Source: Anabaena catenula FACHB-362 (GTDB taxonomy: Bacteria; Cyanobacteriota; Cyanobacteriia; Cyanobacteriales; Nostocaceae). From it: a stretch of DNA of 64,000 nucleotides. Location of the stretch: positions 58,098 through 122,097 of the forward strand of contig NZ_JACJTQ010000016.1 of the NCBI RefSeq assembly GCF_014698735.1, given 5' to 3'. The notes below the pieces were generated by a model, which saw only the letters and a list, made by a program, of their open reading frames with translations, was not told the DNA's origin and did no database searches. Below, in pieces: positions 53,391-62,908 of the stretch. The position numbers and the translations under genes are program-made. The first letter of the stretch is position 1. Each line of letters opens with the position of its first letter.

Positions 53391-54224
53391 TTACGGTCGA
53401 TACAACCACAAGGGTAAACCACTAGTAGATATTTCAAATTCGAGCCAATCAATTCCAGCCCCAATTCTGGAGTTCACCAGACGGCTCCCTGGTAGAACTC
53501 GACTCAATAATGGTTTACGTTCTTCTAGCGTATAGCAAGGAGTTTTCTCTGGATCAAGTCCTACTAATTCCGCAGTCCAGCGACGTGCATCTTCTTCTGT
53601 TCCCAGACGGTCTACAACGCCCAAATTTAAGGCTTGCTCTCCTGTAAAAATCCGGCCATCAGCGAAAGTTTTCACGGTTTCTACATCCAAAGACCTGCCC
53701 TCAGCTACTGTTTGCACAAATTGCTGATAACTGACATCAATCAACTGTTGCAGGATATTCTCTTCTGCTTCTGTCAATTCTCGGTCAAAGGACAAAATAT
53801 CTTTGTAAGGGCCAGACTTAATCACCTTAAAGGACACACCAACTTTTTCCAGCAAGCGTTCCAGGTTATTCCCACGCAGAATCACACCAATACTGCCTGT
53901 AATCGTTCCTGGGTTAGCCATAATGTGTTCGGCTCCCATTCCGATATAAACGCCGCCCGAAGCCGATATATTGCCAAAACTAGCGACAATTTTGGTTTTT
54001 TTCTGCAACCGTCTCAAAGCGCTGTAAATTTCTTGGGAATCTCCTACTGTACCGCCAGGACTATCAATGCGTAGCAGTAAAGCCGGAAATTTCTTCTCTT
54101 CTACAGTTTTCAGGGCTTCTAATACCCGTTTGCGGGTGGCACTGGCGATCGCACCAGTAATCTCAATCCGAGCAATTTGTTTCCGAAATCTGGGCGAAAA
54201 AGGCCAAACCATGAGCAATCTCAT
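53391..54224 (-). CDS. sppA: Signal peptide peptidase SppA (short form)
   Basis: About 277 residues, one S49 peptidase domain. The nucleophile Ser90 lies in NISASGGVYIGMGAE, and the general-base lysine is probably Lys142 in KSGPYKDILS. Nearby are LLLRIDSPGGTVGDSQEIYS and NPGTITGSIGVI, all typical. It lacks a clear N-terminal membrane anchor (MVWPFSPRFRKQIARIE), as in other short cyanobacterial forms. In cyanobacteria SppA-type peptidases have been linked to light acclimation. Start is ATG 54222-54224; a GTG lies one codon further out. Confidence 0.9.
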   Translation of the reverse strand: MRLLMVWPFSPRFRKQIARIEITGAIASATRKRVLEALKTVEEKKFPALLLRIDSPGGTVGDSQEIYSALRRLQKKTKIVASFGNISASGGVYIGMGAEHIMANPGTITGSIGVILRGNNLERLLEKVGVSFKVIKSGPYKDILSFDRELTEAEENILQQLIDVSYQQFVQTVAEGRSLDVETVKTFADGRIFTGEQALNLGVVDRLGTEEDARRWTAELVGLDPEKTPCYTLEERKPLLSRVLPGSRLVNSRIGAGIDWLEFEISTSGLPLWLYRP

Positions 54225-54227
54225 CAC

Positions 54228-54598
54228 CTATGAATGAACTTAATATAAAATGCCCAGCGGTCTGACGACCTCCCTAATAGTGAGCAGGTATGGGACTATT
54301 TAAAATCTTAAGGAAAATTTTAGATTTTGTGTAGAGTTTCATTTGCTATATTTCTTTATTAAGGAGTGTGTATTGAAATTACTAATTGTCAACTGTGTTG
54401 GCAACAGAGGCACGAACAGGCCATTTCCAGCCAGCACGAAAGATGGTCTTGAGTTATTAATGACTAAGACTTGTGATGGCTTATACGTAGTTAACAATAG
54501 GAACTCAAATCTGAGTTAAGAGCAGCAACCCGGTGGTTTTTGGGAAGATGAGTTTTCCTGTAACTTAATAAACACCTGTCGAAGGCATTATTCAGTAC
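54228..54598. other. Intergenic region with a possible small coding frame
   Basis: About 370 bp. Near 54240-54340 it should hold the sppA promoter. It also contains a 49-codon frame with a good ribosome-binding site (54373-54519, listed separately). The rest shows no repeat array and no hairpin that I trust. Confidence 0.4.
54373..54519 (+). CDS. Possible 48-residue small protein (TTG start, good ribosome-binding site)
   Basis: AAGGAG at 54361-54366 lies 6 bases before TTG 54373. The frame then encodes 48 residues (MKLLIVNCVGNRGTN, GLELLMTKTCDGLYVVNNR) and stops with TAA at 54517-54519. The spacing of the ribosome-binding site is ideal, but the protein is not recognised and may be chance. 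Confidence 0.35.
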   Translation: MKLLIVNCVGNRGTNRPFPASTKDGLELLMTKTCDGLYVVNNRNSNLS

Positions 54599-54895
54599 TT
54601 AGGAATCAATGCGGAGAATTTGACATCGATAGTAAGCATAGATATCAAACAGCCCGCCCACAAAACCACAGGTGAGACTAATGACAAATAAGCCATTAAT
54701 AGGGCTACCAGTGCCAAAAGTGGCGAGAAAATGCAGAATCAGAGTGGGAATATCGTCAGTTACGCCTTGTAAACCAGGAATGTAGCCAAATAGGCATAAG
54801 AAGACTAATATACTGCCGACTAAGAATATAGGAGCGATAAAACTAAAAACGGTAGTGAGTAGTAGGGAGCGGAGAAAGTTGGTAAATATGCTCAT
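54599..54895 (-). CDS. Small membrane protein of unknown function
   Basis: 98 residues from ATG 54895 (MSIFTNFLRSLLLTTVFSFI), a longer frame reaching 54943. Two or three hydrophobic helices (about 8-40 and 62-85) with a short polar middle, PGLQGVTDDIPTLILHFLA, and a tail IYAYYRCQILRIDS. No named family is recognised. It is on the opposite strand to the following mlaE-type gene. Confidence 0.55.
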   Translation of the reverse strand: MSIFTNFLRSLLLTTVFSFIAPIFLVGSILVFLCLFGYIPGLQGVTDDIPTLILHFLATFGTGSPINGLFVISLTCGFVGGLFDIYAYYRCQILRIDS

Positions 54896-55264
54896 TATCA
54901 GGCAAGCTCCGGGAGTATGTAGATGATGGCTGAACAGATGCACGTCATCTTCTACAATAAATGCGATCGCTCCTGAACAGCGAAGATGTCAAAAATCTTA
55001 AGTTTTAATTAAAAGAAATTCCTACTCGTTCCCTAAAATGCTAAGGCTAAATTAAAGAGTTATAAACCCTGAAAACCCTGATAAATCAAGGTTTTATTTT
55101 CAAAAAATTATAAATAATTCGTTGCAATGCGCTTAAAAATAGCTTAATTTTCTGAGAGAGTCTTTAAACTAACTTAATGTTTGAGTAACACCTTGGGTAG
55201 TTGGGAAGTTAGGGAGTTAGGGCAGTTTATGATAACTGATAAATGATAACTGACTACTGAATTA
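54896..55264. other. Intergenic region upstream of the MlaE-type gene
   Basis: About 370 AT-rich bp between divergent genes. It includes a HIP1 site (GCGATCGC at 54963), an AACCCTGAAAACCCTGATAA repeat, and GATAACTGATAAATGATAAC text just before the mlaE-type gene. No coding region is seen. Confidence 0.4.
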
Positions 55265-56050
55265 ATGACTAAATCCAGTTTAGGAGCATGGAGTCAGCGA
55301 TTGCTGGCAGCGATTTTTTTAGGTGGACAAGTAATAGTTCACCTCCTCAAAGGCAAAATCCATCGGCGTAACACCTTAGAGCAACTAGCAGCAGTTGGGC
55401 CAGATTCCCTATTTATTGCCTTATTAACAGCCGTCTTTGTCGGTGCAGTCTTTACAATTCAGGTAGCGCGGGAATTTATCAACTTTGGTGCTGGAAACCT
55501 CGTCGGCGGTGTTTTGGCGGTAGCCTTAACCAGAGAACTTACACCAGTACTGACAGCAGTAATTTTAGCCGGCAGGGTTGGTTCTGCCTTTGCAGCCGAA
55601 ATTGGCACAATGCGAGTCACAGAGCAAATAGATGCCCTGTTGATGTTAAAAACTGACCCAATTGATTATCTAGTTATCCCCCGTATTCTTGCTTGTTTAT
55701 TAATGCTGCCCATTTTAACCCTTCTGTCCTTAGTCACCGGCATGACTGGGGGATTGATAATTGCCACCAACGTTTACAATCTTTCAGATGCAGTTTTTTT
55801 AGACTCAGCCCGTAACTTTCTCGACATCTGGGATATCTGTAGTGCCATGATTAAAGCAGGTTGCTTTGGTGTTTTAATCGCCACCATTGGTTGCAGTTGG
55901 GGTTTAACGACAACAGGAGGAGCCAAAGGCGTGGGACAATCAACCACAACAGCCGTGGTTACAGCCTTGCTGATTATCTTCGTTAGCAACTTCTTTCTTT
56001 CTTGGTTAATGTTTCAAGGAACAGGCGGTGGATTTACGCCAGGGATATAA
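55265..56050 (+). CDS. mlaE: MlaE-type ABC transporter permease
   Basis: 261 residues, five hydrophobic helices. The family blocks GPDSLFIALLTAVFVGAVFT, VALTRELTPVLTAVILAGRV, GSAFAAEIGTMRVTEQIDAL and KTDPIDYLVIPRILACLLML are all in place. In Gram-negative bacteria MlaE with MlaF and MlaD moves phospholipid between the membranes; the plant homologue TGD1 imports lipid into chloroplasts. The ATPase and substrate-binding subunits are not in this window. DUF3119 and DUF3086 genes follow on the same strand with short gaps, a conserved-looking trio. Confidence 0.92.
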   Translation: MTKSSLGAWSQRLLAAIFLGGQVIVHLLKGKIHRRNTLEQLAAVGPDSLFIALLTAVFVGAVFTIQVAREFINFGAGNLVGGVLAVALTRELTPVLTAVILAGRVGSAFAAEIGTMRVTEQIDALLMLKTDPIDYLVIPRILACLLMLPILTLLSLVTGMTGGLIIATNVYNLSDAVFLDSARNFLDIWDICSAMIKAGCFGVLIATIGCSWGLTTTGGAKGVGQSTTTAVVTALLIIFVSNFFLSWLMFQGTGGGFTPGI

Positions 56051-56114
56051 CGACTCACTCTTAACTACTAAAATAGAAGATTAATGTCTACTAACAAAGC
56101 AGGAGATCAAGATT

Positions 56115-56501
56115 GTGATTAGTTCATCTGTGCCTAATACCACCGCTACTGTGGAACTCAAGCCAAGTTACAATATCCCTGTCGTCTTGGTGCTGGCTGC
56201 TATTCCACTACTGCTAGTACAACCTTGGGTAGGAGGAGTGTTCGCAATTTTTGGCTTGTTTCTCATGTTTCAGGCTGTCACACTGCGGTTGCAATTTACC
56301 GCCACCGACTTTGATATTTACCGGGGAGAAAAGTTAATTAGGCGTTTTCCTTACCAAGAATGGCAAAATTGGCGAATCTTCTGGAATGGATTTCCCATTC
56401 TGTTTTATTTTAAAGAAGTCAACAGCATTCACTTTTTACCGATTTTATTTGACCCCAAAGCCTTAAAATCTTGTTTGGAACAGCGTTGTCCACGTATTTA
56501 G
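56115..56501 (+). CDS. DUF3119 membrane-associated protein
   Basis: 128 residues from GTG 56115, with AGGAG at 56101-56105 supporting the start. Two hydrophobic stretches (about 22-55) are followed by a PH-like soluble part: LRLQFTATDFDIYRGEKLIR, RFPYQEWQNWRIFWNGFPIL, NSIHFLPILFDPKAL. This is the DUF3119 pattern found in cyanobacteria and plastids; the function is not known to me. It lies 64 bp after the mlaE-type gene, so a shared operon is likely. Confidence 0.85.
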   Translation: MISSSVPNTTATVELKPSYNIPVVLVLAAIPLLLVQPWVGGVFAIFGLFLMFQAVTLRLQFTATDFDIYRGEKLIRRFPYQEWQNWRIFWNGFPILFYFKEVNSIHFLPILFDPKALKSCLEQRCPRI

Positions 56502-56585
56502 TGGTAAATGGTGATTTTATCCTCGTCTTGAGCGTCTCCCCTGCCTTCGATATTATTCGTTTCCTAGGAATTACACTATATATTT

Positions 56586-57854
56586 ATGAACCCAGAGGAA
56601 TCTCAAACTCCAGAATCGATTAATGATTGGTGGGAAGAAACACCAGAAAAAATTTCTACAGGTGAAACACCGGAAAACCTAGCTGCTGATTTATTACCGG
56701 CAACCGAAACCCTAATTTCATCAGGTGAACCACAAGCAGATGATGTATCTTTGGAGTCACAAACAATAAACATAGCAGCGGAATCTCTGACAGTAGAATC
56801 AACAGAAGAGTTCAAAGGTGAAGTAGAAACTGGGGTGCTGGAGTCAGAATCAGAACTTAATTCACTATACGTACAAGCAGCACACCGAGTCGCCGAGTTG
56901 CAAGCAACTGAAACAGCGCTGAAAGCAGAAATTGTTCAACTCCAAGCTACTTACAAAAATCTTCAAGGACAAGTTAGTGAAACTCAAACTGCACTCTCGA
57001 AAATGGTGCAAGAGTCTCTATTGCTGTTAGAACAACGTAAACAAGCGTTGCAAATTTCTGTCGAACAACTAGAACGACGACAAGAACGCATTCGTAATGA
57101 AATGCGAACTACCTTTGCGGGAACATCTCAAGATTTAGCAATTCGGGTACAGGGTTTTAAAGACTATCTCACAGGTAGCTTACAAGATTTAGCAGCCGCA
57201 GCCGAGCAGCTGCAATTAGCCCCGACTGTGAAGGAACGGGAAAAACCAGCAGTCAAAGAAGCGAAACCTGCTGAACAACAGCCCCCGACACTGCAACTAG
57301 CTCAACAACAGTTTCAAGAGACAACTAAACAAATTCGCCGTTTAATTGACCAATACCGCAACCAACCCGATTATTATGGTGCTGCTTGGCAGTTACGGCG
57401 GACTTTTGAACCAATTCACGCAGAACGAGTTTCTAATTGGTTTTTCACCTTGGGGGGACGGGGTGCTTTACGGACAATGGGTAGCCGCTTGCAGAATATC
57501 TTGATTGCGTCGGCGGCGATTTCTATATTACACAAACTACATGGGGAACGGGTGCGTACTCTAATTTTAGCCAATACACCAGAACGTTTAGGTGAATGGC
57601 GACGCGGTTTACAAGATTGTTTGGGAATTGGTCGTCCCGATTTTGGCCCTGATAGAGGTGTGGTTTTGTTTGAAGCACCGACGGCTTTAGCCCAGAAAGC
57701 AGATAGATTAGTTAAAGCCAATCAATTGCCTTTAATTATTATTGATGATTCTGAGGAGCAAATTAGCCTAGGTTTGCTACAATTCCCTCTCTGGTTGGCT
57801 TTTGCACCTGATCCAAAAACCATGAAAGATAGAGATTATGATGATGAGTTTTAA
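56586..57854 (+). CDS. DUF3086 protein with coiled coil
   Basis: 422 residues. An acidic, low-complexity N-terminus (about 1-90, rich in Glu/Thr/Ser) leads into a long coiled coil (about 95-260, with LQATETALKAEIVQLQATYK and LEQRKQALQISVEQLERRQE). The C-terminal globular DUF3086 domain (about 275-422) follows (QPDYYGAAWQLRRTFEPIHA, ERVSNWFFTLGGRGALRTMG, LPLIIIDDSEEQISLGLLQF). The family is restricted to cyanobacteria as far as I know and its role is unknown. It follows DUF3119 by 84 bp. Confidence 0.85.
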   Translation: MNPEESQTPESINDWWEETPEKISTGETPENLAADLLPATETLISSGEPQADDVSLESQTINIAAESLTVESTEEFKGEVETGVLESESELNSLYVQAAHRVAELQATETALKAEIVQLQATYKNLQGQVSETQTALSKMVQESLLLLEQRKQALQISVEQLERRQERIRNEMRTTFAGTSQDLAIRVQGFKDYLTGSLQDLAAAAEQLQLAPTVKEREKPAVKEAKPAEQQPPTLQLAQQQFQETTKQIRRLIDQYRNQPDYYGAAWQLRRTFEPIHAERVSNWFFTLGGRGALRTMGSRLQNILIASAAISILHKLHGERVRTLILANTPERLGEWRRGLQDCLGIGRPDFGPDRGVVLFEAPTALAQKADRLVKANQLPLIIIDDSEEQISLGLLQFPLWLAFAPDPKTMKDRDYDDEF

Positions 57855-57908
57855 TTAGTCATTGGTCATTGGTCATTGGTCGTTGGTTATTAGTTATTGG
57901 TCATTGGT
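57853..57908 (+). repeat. TTGGTCA heptamer repeat after DUF3086
   Basis: Six to seven imperfect units (TTAGTCA, TTGGTCA, TTGGTTA), starting at the stop codon. AATTACGAATTACG and AATTACGAATTATT text follow up to the plsY start. Confidence 0.85.
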
Positions 57909-57999
57909 CAAGATATTTCACTCTAGACTAGTGACCAAATAATTACGAATTACGAATTACGTTAGCGAAGCTCCTCTGAAAGAGGCATTACGAATTATT

Positions 58000-58680
58000 A
58001 TGGTTATTTGGTTAACTTTGTGTGGGGCGGTTGTTTTAATAGCTTACTTATTGGGTTCTTTCCCTACCGGATATCTAGCCGGGAAGCTGTTAAAAGGAAT
58101 TGATATTCGGGAAGTTGGTTCTGGTTCAACTGGAGCAACAAATGTACTGAGGACTTTAGGAAAAGTTCCAGGGGCATTTGTGTTATTAATTGATGGCTTG
58201 AAGGGAGTTTTAGCAATAAATCTAGTTTATGTTTTATGCAATCTTGCTCCTAGTCAGAATTTAATCCCGTTAACTATAAATTTAGAAATTTGGCAACCTT
58301 ATTTAGTAACTTTAGCTGGATTTGCTGCAATTTTAGGACACAGTAAATCTATTTTTTTAGGCTTTACTGGTGGTAAGTCTGTGGCTACTGGTATAGGAAT
58401 TTTGTTAGCATTAAGTTGGCAGGTTGGTTTGTCAACAATAGGAATTTTTGCCGTTGTTATTGCCGTATCTAGAATTGTGTCTTTGAGTTCTATTAGTGGT
58501 GCTGTTGCTGTTTCTATTTTGATGGCAATTTTCAATCAACCTTTACCATATATACTTTTTGGTATTGCTGGAGGTTTATATGTAATTATCCGTCACCGCA
58601 GTAATATTGAGCGATTAATTGCGGGTACAGAACCGAAAATTGGGCAGAAGGTAGAGACGGAAACTGAACAAACGGCATAA
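58000..58680 (+). CDS. plsY: Acyl-phosphate glycerol-3-phosphate acyltransferase PlsY
   Basis: 226 residues with five to seven helices. PlsY makes lysophosphatidic acid from acyl phosphate and glycerol 3-phosphate, the first step of membrane lipid synthesis. The three signature loops are visible: GSFPTGYLAGKLLKGIDIRE with GSGSTGATNVLR, AAILGHSKSIFLGFTGGKSV, and IIRHRSNIERLIAGTEPKIG. Length is normal. It is on the same strand as the mlaE-type trio and could relate to lipid handling, but a repeat-filled gap intervenes. Confidence 0.94.
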   Translation: MVIWLTLCGAVVLIAYLLGSFPTGYLAGKLLKGIDIREVGSGSTGATNVLRTLGKVPGAFVLLIDGLKGVLAINLVYVLCNLAPSQNLIPLTINLEIWQPYLVTLAGFAAILGHSKSIFLGFTGGKSVATGIGILLALSWQVGLSTIGIFAVVIAVSRIVSLSSISGAVAVSILMAIFNQPLPYILFGIAGGLYVIIRHRSNIERLIAGTEPKIGQKVETETEQTA

Positions 58681-58993
58681 TGCTTGGAGACAGGAGGGAA
58701 AATTGTCTGAATCAGGATTTCCAGGATTGAAGGATTTCCAGGATTCAGATGAAAATTTTATCATCAATTACCAATTACTATCATTAAGTAGCTTGGCGCA
58801 ATTAAATATAAAACTTCTCTGGTAAACCTCTCCCTAACCCTCTCACCTCTCCCTACCCCTCCCTAACCCTCCCCTACAGGGGAGGGAAAAGGAACAACTT
58901 TTGTTATTGAAGGGGGCTGGGGGGTTAAGTCTATATTATATTTTTTAACGCCCACCTGACTTGAAAATAGCTGTAAACTATAAAATTCACGCC
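58681..58993. other. Intergenic repeat-bearing gap
   Basis: About 310 bp between convergent genes. It contains two GGATTTCCAGGATT-like direct repeats (about 58717-58750), a CTCTCCCTAACCC array, and CCTCCCC-TACA-GGGGAGG, a 7-bp-stem hairpin near 58868-58886. No gene is seen. The hairpin could end transcription from either side. Confidence 0.5.
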
Positions 58994-60988
58994 TCACTTA
59001 CAAGGAAATAAGGTAATCGTTTTATCTCCACTTCCCGCAGCTAATATTTTACCATCTGGGCTAAAAGCAACTGAATAAACTGTATCATCAGCACATTTGA
59101 CGCTGGAAATTTCTTCACCATTATCTACGAACCATAGTTTGACAGTTTTATCTTTACTCGCACTTGCTAATATTTTACCATTGGGACTAAATGCAACAGA
59201 AAGAACGTCATCATCATGACCTTTAAGAGTGCGAATCTTTTGACAGGTTTCTATATCCCATAATTGAATTTTCTTCTTCTGACTAGCACTAGCTAAAATT
59301 TTGCCATCTGGACTGAATGCAAGAGAATTAATATCTGCGAACCAATCAGAATCAGTTGTAATAGTTTGGACTTTTTGTTGACCTAAATACACAATTTTAA
59401 TGGTCTTATCTTTGCTACCACTAGCTAAAATTTTACCGTCTGGACTAAAAGCCACACATAAAACATCATCTGTATGAAGTTTGAAAGAGTAAATTTCTTT
59501 ACCCTGTTCTAAAGACCACAGTTTGACAGTTTTATCTTTACTCCCACTAGCTAACATTTTTCCCAAGGGACTAAATGCGACAGAGTAAACTTTTTCTTCA
59601 TGTCCTGTGAACGTGAAAATTTCTATTCCCGTATTTATATCCCACAATTTAATTGTTTTATCATCACTTCCACTAGCTAATATTTTACCATCTGGACTAA
59701 AAGCTACTGAATTAATTCCTCCAGACCAAGAAGATTCTCCATGTCCTTCAAGAGTACGATGTTGCTGAGTAGCTAAATCCCAAATTTTGATAGTTTTATC
59801 ATCACTTCCACTAGCTAATATTCTACCATCTGGACTAAAAGCTACTGAAAGAACCTTATTATCATGACCTTTTAAAGTACCTACAAATAATAATTTTTCT
59901 AGGTTTTCATCTGATGAAGATGTAGTTGGAATTGCTTGATTAAATTCCAGATTTGTTTGACTGTTTGACTGATTCTCTGTCTGCAACGGTTTTAATAAAG
60001 CATCCAATGAAGTATCTAATTCTGTCAACACATCCAATGCTGTCAAAGATTGTTTGATAGAATCAAAGAGGTTATTAAATTTGGAACTTTCAGTATCTTG
60101 ATTGTGTCTAACTTGCTCTAATTCTTCAGATTGTTTTTCAATAGTTTGATGCAATTGCTGTGTTGAGTTATCTATTTGATCAAATCGAGGTTTAACAATT
60201 TCAATTTTTTGACTAAGTTGGGCAAATTCCAAACCTTGATTTTCTTGATTTTGCCGTAATTCTGCTAATTGCTTGTGACTGTTTTCACTCCAATCTTTAA
60301 TCGAGTTCTCAATTTGCTCAAATCGTGAATTAACAACTTCAATTTTTTGGCTAAGTTGGGCAAATTCTAAAGTTTGATTTTCTTGATTTTGGCGTAATTC
60401 TGCTAATTGCTGCTGACTGCTTTCACTCCAATTTTTAATCGAGTTCTCAATTTGCTCAAATCGTGAACTAACAACTTCAATCTGTTGATTAAATTGTGAC
60501 AATTCCGATTTTAATTCTTGAACTGTTATTAATTCTTCTCCTTGTTGGTGAATTGTCTGATTCAAATTTTGCAGGGAATTATCCAAGCCAGTTAAACGGT
60601 TATTAACTACTTGGATTTGTTGATTAAATTGGTTACTATTCGCTGTCAATTCTTGTATTGATATTTCAATTTTTTGGTCGATAATTTGGATTAATTGTTG
60701 TCTCCAAGCCTCGATTTGTTGCAAACGCTGATTAGATGTATCCATAGTTTCCTTTACTTGGTAAAAGTTGTCTGTCATATTTTGCAGACTTGACTGGAAT
60801 TGCTCAATTTGTTGTTGTGACTGGGAATAATTAAACCGGGGACGATTGGCTAAATTTAACGCCATACTTAAACTCAGGGGAACAGCCGCATAAACTACTT
60901 GCTGAGTCACAGTAGCTGCGATTGTTCCCAATACTGATAAACCCAAGCATATATACTCGCTAATTTCTAGCCATGAACGTTTACTCAT
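58994..60988 (-). CDS. Membrane-anchored coiled-coil protein with seven WD40 repeats
   Basis: 664 residues from ATG 60988 (MSKRSWLEISEYICLG). Two hydrophobic segments (about 13-47) are followed by a long coiled coil (about 55-315), which includes a 46-residue tandem repeat (at 60212-60487), then seven WD40 blades (about 365-664; each with SVAFSPDGKILASGS and DKTIKIWD-like strands), enough for one closed propeller. No enzyme domain is attached, so it is probably a scaffold at the membrane. The longer frame to 61057 (MLQNIAIAII) is less likely. The near-identical WD and coiled-coil units show recent internal duplication. Confidence 0.88.
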   Translation of the reverse strand: MSKRSWLEISEYICLGLSVLGTIAATVTQQVVYAAVPLSLSMALNLANRPRFNYSQSQQQIEQFQSSLQNMTDNFYQVKETMDTSNQRLQQIEAWRQQLIQIIDQKIEISIQELTANSNQFNQQIQVVNNRLTGLDNSLQNLNQTIHQQGEELITVQELKSELSQFNQQIEVVSSRFEQIENSIKNWSESSQQQLAELRQNQENQTLEFAQLSQKIEVVNSRFEQIENSIKDWSENSHKQLAELRQNQENQGLEFAQLSQKIEIVKPRFDQIDNSTQQLHQTIEKQSEELEQVRHNQDTESSKFNNLFDSIKQSLTALDVLTELDTSLDALLKPLQTENQSNSQTNLEFNQAIPTTSSSDENLEKLLFVGTLKGHDNKVLSVAFSPDGRILASGSDDKTIKIWDLATQQHRTLEGHGESSWSGGINSVAFSPDGKILASGSDDKTIKLWDINTGIEIFTFTGHEEKVYSVAFSPLGKMLASGSKDKTVKLWSLEQGKEIYSFKLHTDDVLCVAFSPDGKILASGSKDKTIKIVYLGQQKVQTITTDSDWFADINSLAFSPDGKILASASQKKKIQLWDIETCQKIRTLKGHDDDVLSVAFSPNGKILASASKDKTVKLWFVDNGEEISSVKCADDTVYSVAFSPDGKILAAGSGDKTITLFPCK

Positions 60989-61216
60989 GTGATTAATTGT
61001 GACACTTTTAATTAGTTTATACTTATGTATAATTGCTATTGCTATATTTTGCAACATTACGACGTAGTACTTGTATTGGCAATTTTATTTAAAATTACAT
61101 AAATTAAAGTTGCTAAAACCAAAAAATGTGATATGATAAGTAGTTCTCCAAAACAGTGCTGGGTGAAGAACGTAGATAGAAAACTCAGCACATCTACACA
61201 CTCAGCACTCTGGTTT

Positions 61217-62581
61217 ATGGCACTGCCAATTATTGCAATTATCGGCCGCCCGAATGTGGGCAAATCCACCTTAGTTAATCGTCTCGCCGGAGATCAAACG
61301 GCGATTGTCCACGATGAACCGGGTGTTACGCGCGATCGCACTTATCGACCTGCATTTTGGAACGATCGCGATTTTTTAGTCGTAGATACAGGCGGTTTAG
61401 TCTTTAACGATGACACCGAATTCCTGCCTTTGATTCGCCAACAGGCATTAATCGCACTCAGAGAAGCTTGTGCTGCGATTTTTGTCGTAGATGGTCAAAC
61501 AGGCCCCACACCAGCAGATGAAGAAATTGCCGGGTGGTTGCGTCAACAATCGGTTCCTGTTTTACTGGCTGTGAACAAATGTGAATCTCCCGAACAAGGC
61601 GCAATGCAAGCTAGTGAATTTTGGCAGTTGGGGTTAGGTGAACCATACCCGATTTCCGCGATTCATGGTAGCGGTACAGGGGAAATTCTGGACGAGTTAC
61701 TAGTTCACATCCCCGCCGTTACGGAAGTAGAAGAAAATAACGAAATTAAAGTCGCCATTATTGGCCGCCCAAATGTAGGCAAATCCAGCTTATTAAATGC
61801 CTTCGTTGGGGAAGAAAGAGCGATCGTCAGCCCTATTTCCGGTACAACTCGTGATAGTATTGATACAGTCATCGAACGGTCTGGGCAAACCTACCGCTTA
61901 ATTGACACCGCCGGCATTCGTAAAAAGAAACACATCGATTACGGCACAGAATTCTTTAGTATTAACCGCGCCTTTAAAGCAATTCGCCGCGCCGATGTGG
62001 TTTTATTGGTTATAGATGCCGAAGATGGAGCCACAGAACAAGACCAAAAATTAGCTGGGCGAATTATCGAAGAAGGACGAGCTTGCATTATCGTAGTTAA
62101 CAAATGGGATGCTGTCGAAAAAGACTCATACACCATCTATGACTATGAAAAAACTCTGGAAGGACGGTTGCATTTTACCGAATGGGCAGAGATAATTTTT
62201 GTGAGTGCCGTCACAGGACAACGGGTAGAAAAGATTTTAGAATTGGTGAATAAAGCAGCAGAGGCACACAAACGCCGTGTTACCACCTCTGTAGTTAATG
62301 AAGTCCTCACAGATGCAATTAGCTGGCATTCTCCACCGACTTCACGAGGCGGTCGTCAAGGTAAGATTTATTATGGTACACAAGTAAGTACCCAACCGCC
62401 GACATTTGCCCTATTTGTCAACGATGCTCAACGGTTCAATGACAATTATCGCCGTTATATTGAAAGACAATTTCGCAAACAACTAGGGTTTGATGGAACT
62501 CCGATTCGGTTATTCTGGCGGAGTAAAAAAGTTCGGGATGCGGAAATTGGCAATCTCAATCGAGCAACTCGTGTGAAATAA
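61217..62581 (+). CDS. der: Ribosome biogenesis GTPase Der (EngA)
   Basis: 454 residues. Der assists 50S ribosomal subunit maturation. Two tandem GTPase domains are seen: the first with [10 protein letters not shown] (about 9-18), DTGG and NKCE; the second with [10 protein letters not shown] (about 184), DTAGIRKK and NKWD. The C-terminal KH-like domain (about 355-454, with [19 protein letters not shown] and [12 protein letters not shown]) is complete. I chose ATG 61217 ([17 protein letters not shown]), the usual start of this family. An upstream in-frame ATG at 61133 would add 28 residues that do not look conserved. Confidence 0.96.
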   Translation: MALPIIAIIGRPNVGKSTLVNRLAGDQTAIVHDEPGVTRDRTYRPAFWNDRDFLVVDTGGLVFNDDTEFLPLIRQQALIALREACAAIFVVDGQTGPTPADEEIAGWLRQQSVPVLLAVNKCESPEQGAMQASEFWQLGLGEPYPISAIHGSGTGEILDELLVHIPAVTEVEENNEIKVAIIGRPNVGKSSLLNAFVGEERAIVSPISGTTRDSIDTVIERSGQTYRLIDTAGIRKKKHIDYGTEFFSINRAFKAIRRADVVLLVIDAEDGATEQDQKLAGRIIEEGRACIIVVNKWDAVEKDSYTIYDYEKTLEGRLHFTEWAEIIFVSAVTGQRVEKILELVNKAAEAHKRRVTTSVVNEVLTDAISWHSPPTSRGGRQGKIYYGTQVSTQPPTFALFVNDAQRFNDNYRRYIERQFRKQLGFDGTPIRLFWRSKKVRDAEIGNLNRATRVK

Positions 62582-62613
62582 TAGTCATATCATGTTCGTT
62601 TAATTACTTATCG

Positions 62614-62776
62614 TAAGTATTCAGGATAGAGAATACAGAAGATGCTACGCAGACCTGCGGTTCAGAAGAATAAAGGCTTTTTTAGTAAACTTTGATGATT
62701 TTGATAAAATCTCACCTCTCTCTATTCTTCATTTCATAAGCATTCTGACTCCTGACTCCTGACTCCTGAATTCTTA
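62614..62776 (-). mobile_element. MITE-like interspersed repeat, copy B (inverted relative to copy A)
   Basis: The 163-bp stretch from TAAGTATTCAGGA to TCCTGAATTCTTA is the reverse complement of copy A at 4533-4702, with small indels in the AAAAGCC region and one TGACTCC unit fewer. Both ends match the same terminal inverted repeat, TAAGWATTCAGGA. The left end lies 32 bp after the der stop. Confidence 0.75.
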
Positions 62777-62908
62777 CTACTTATCAAAAAAACGTCTGTG
62801 GGTCAGCCTTAATTAGTAAGTCTTTAACCGAACAAGATATCATTGGTCTATGGTCTGTTGGTCATAACTAATGACTAATCACAAATGACCAATGACTAAT
62901 AACTAAAC

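Noticed and set aside
53634..54074. 146-codon plus-strand frame opposite sppA
   Set aside because: It is antisense to the conserved SppA catalytic region and has no family pattern.
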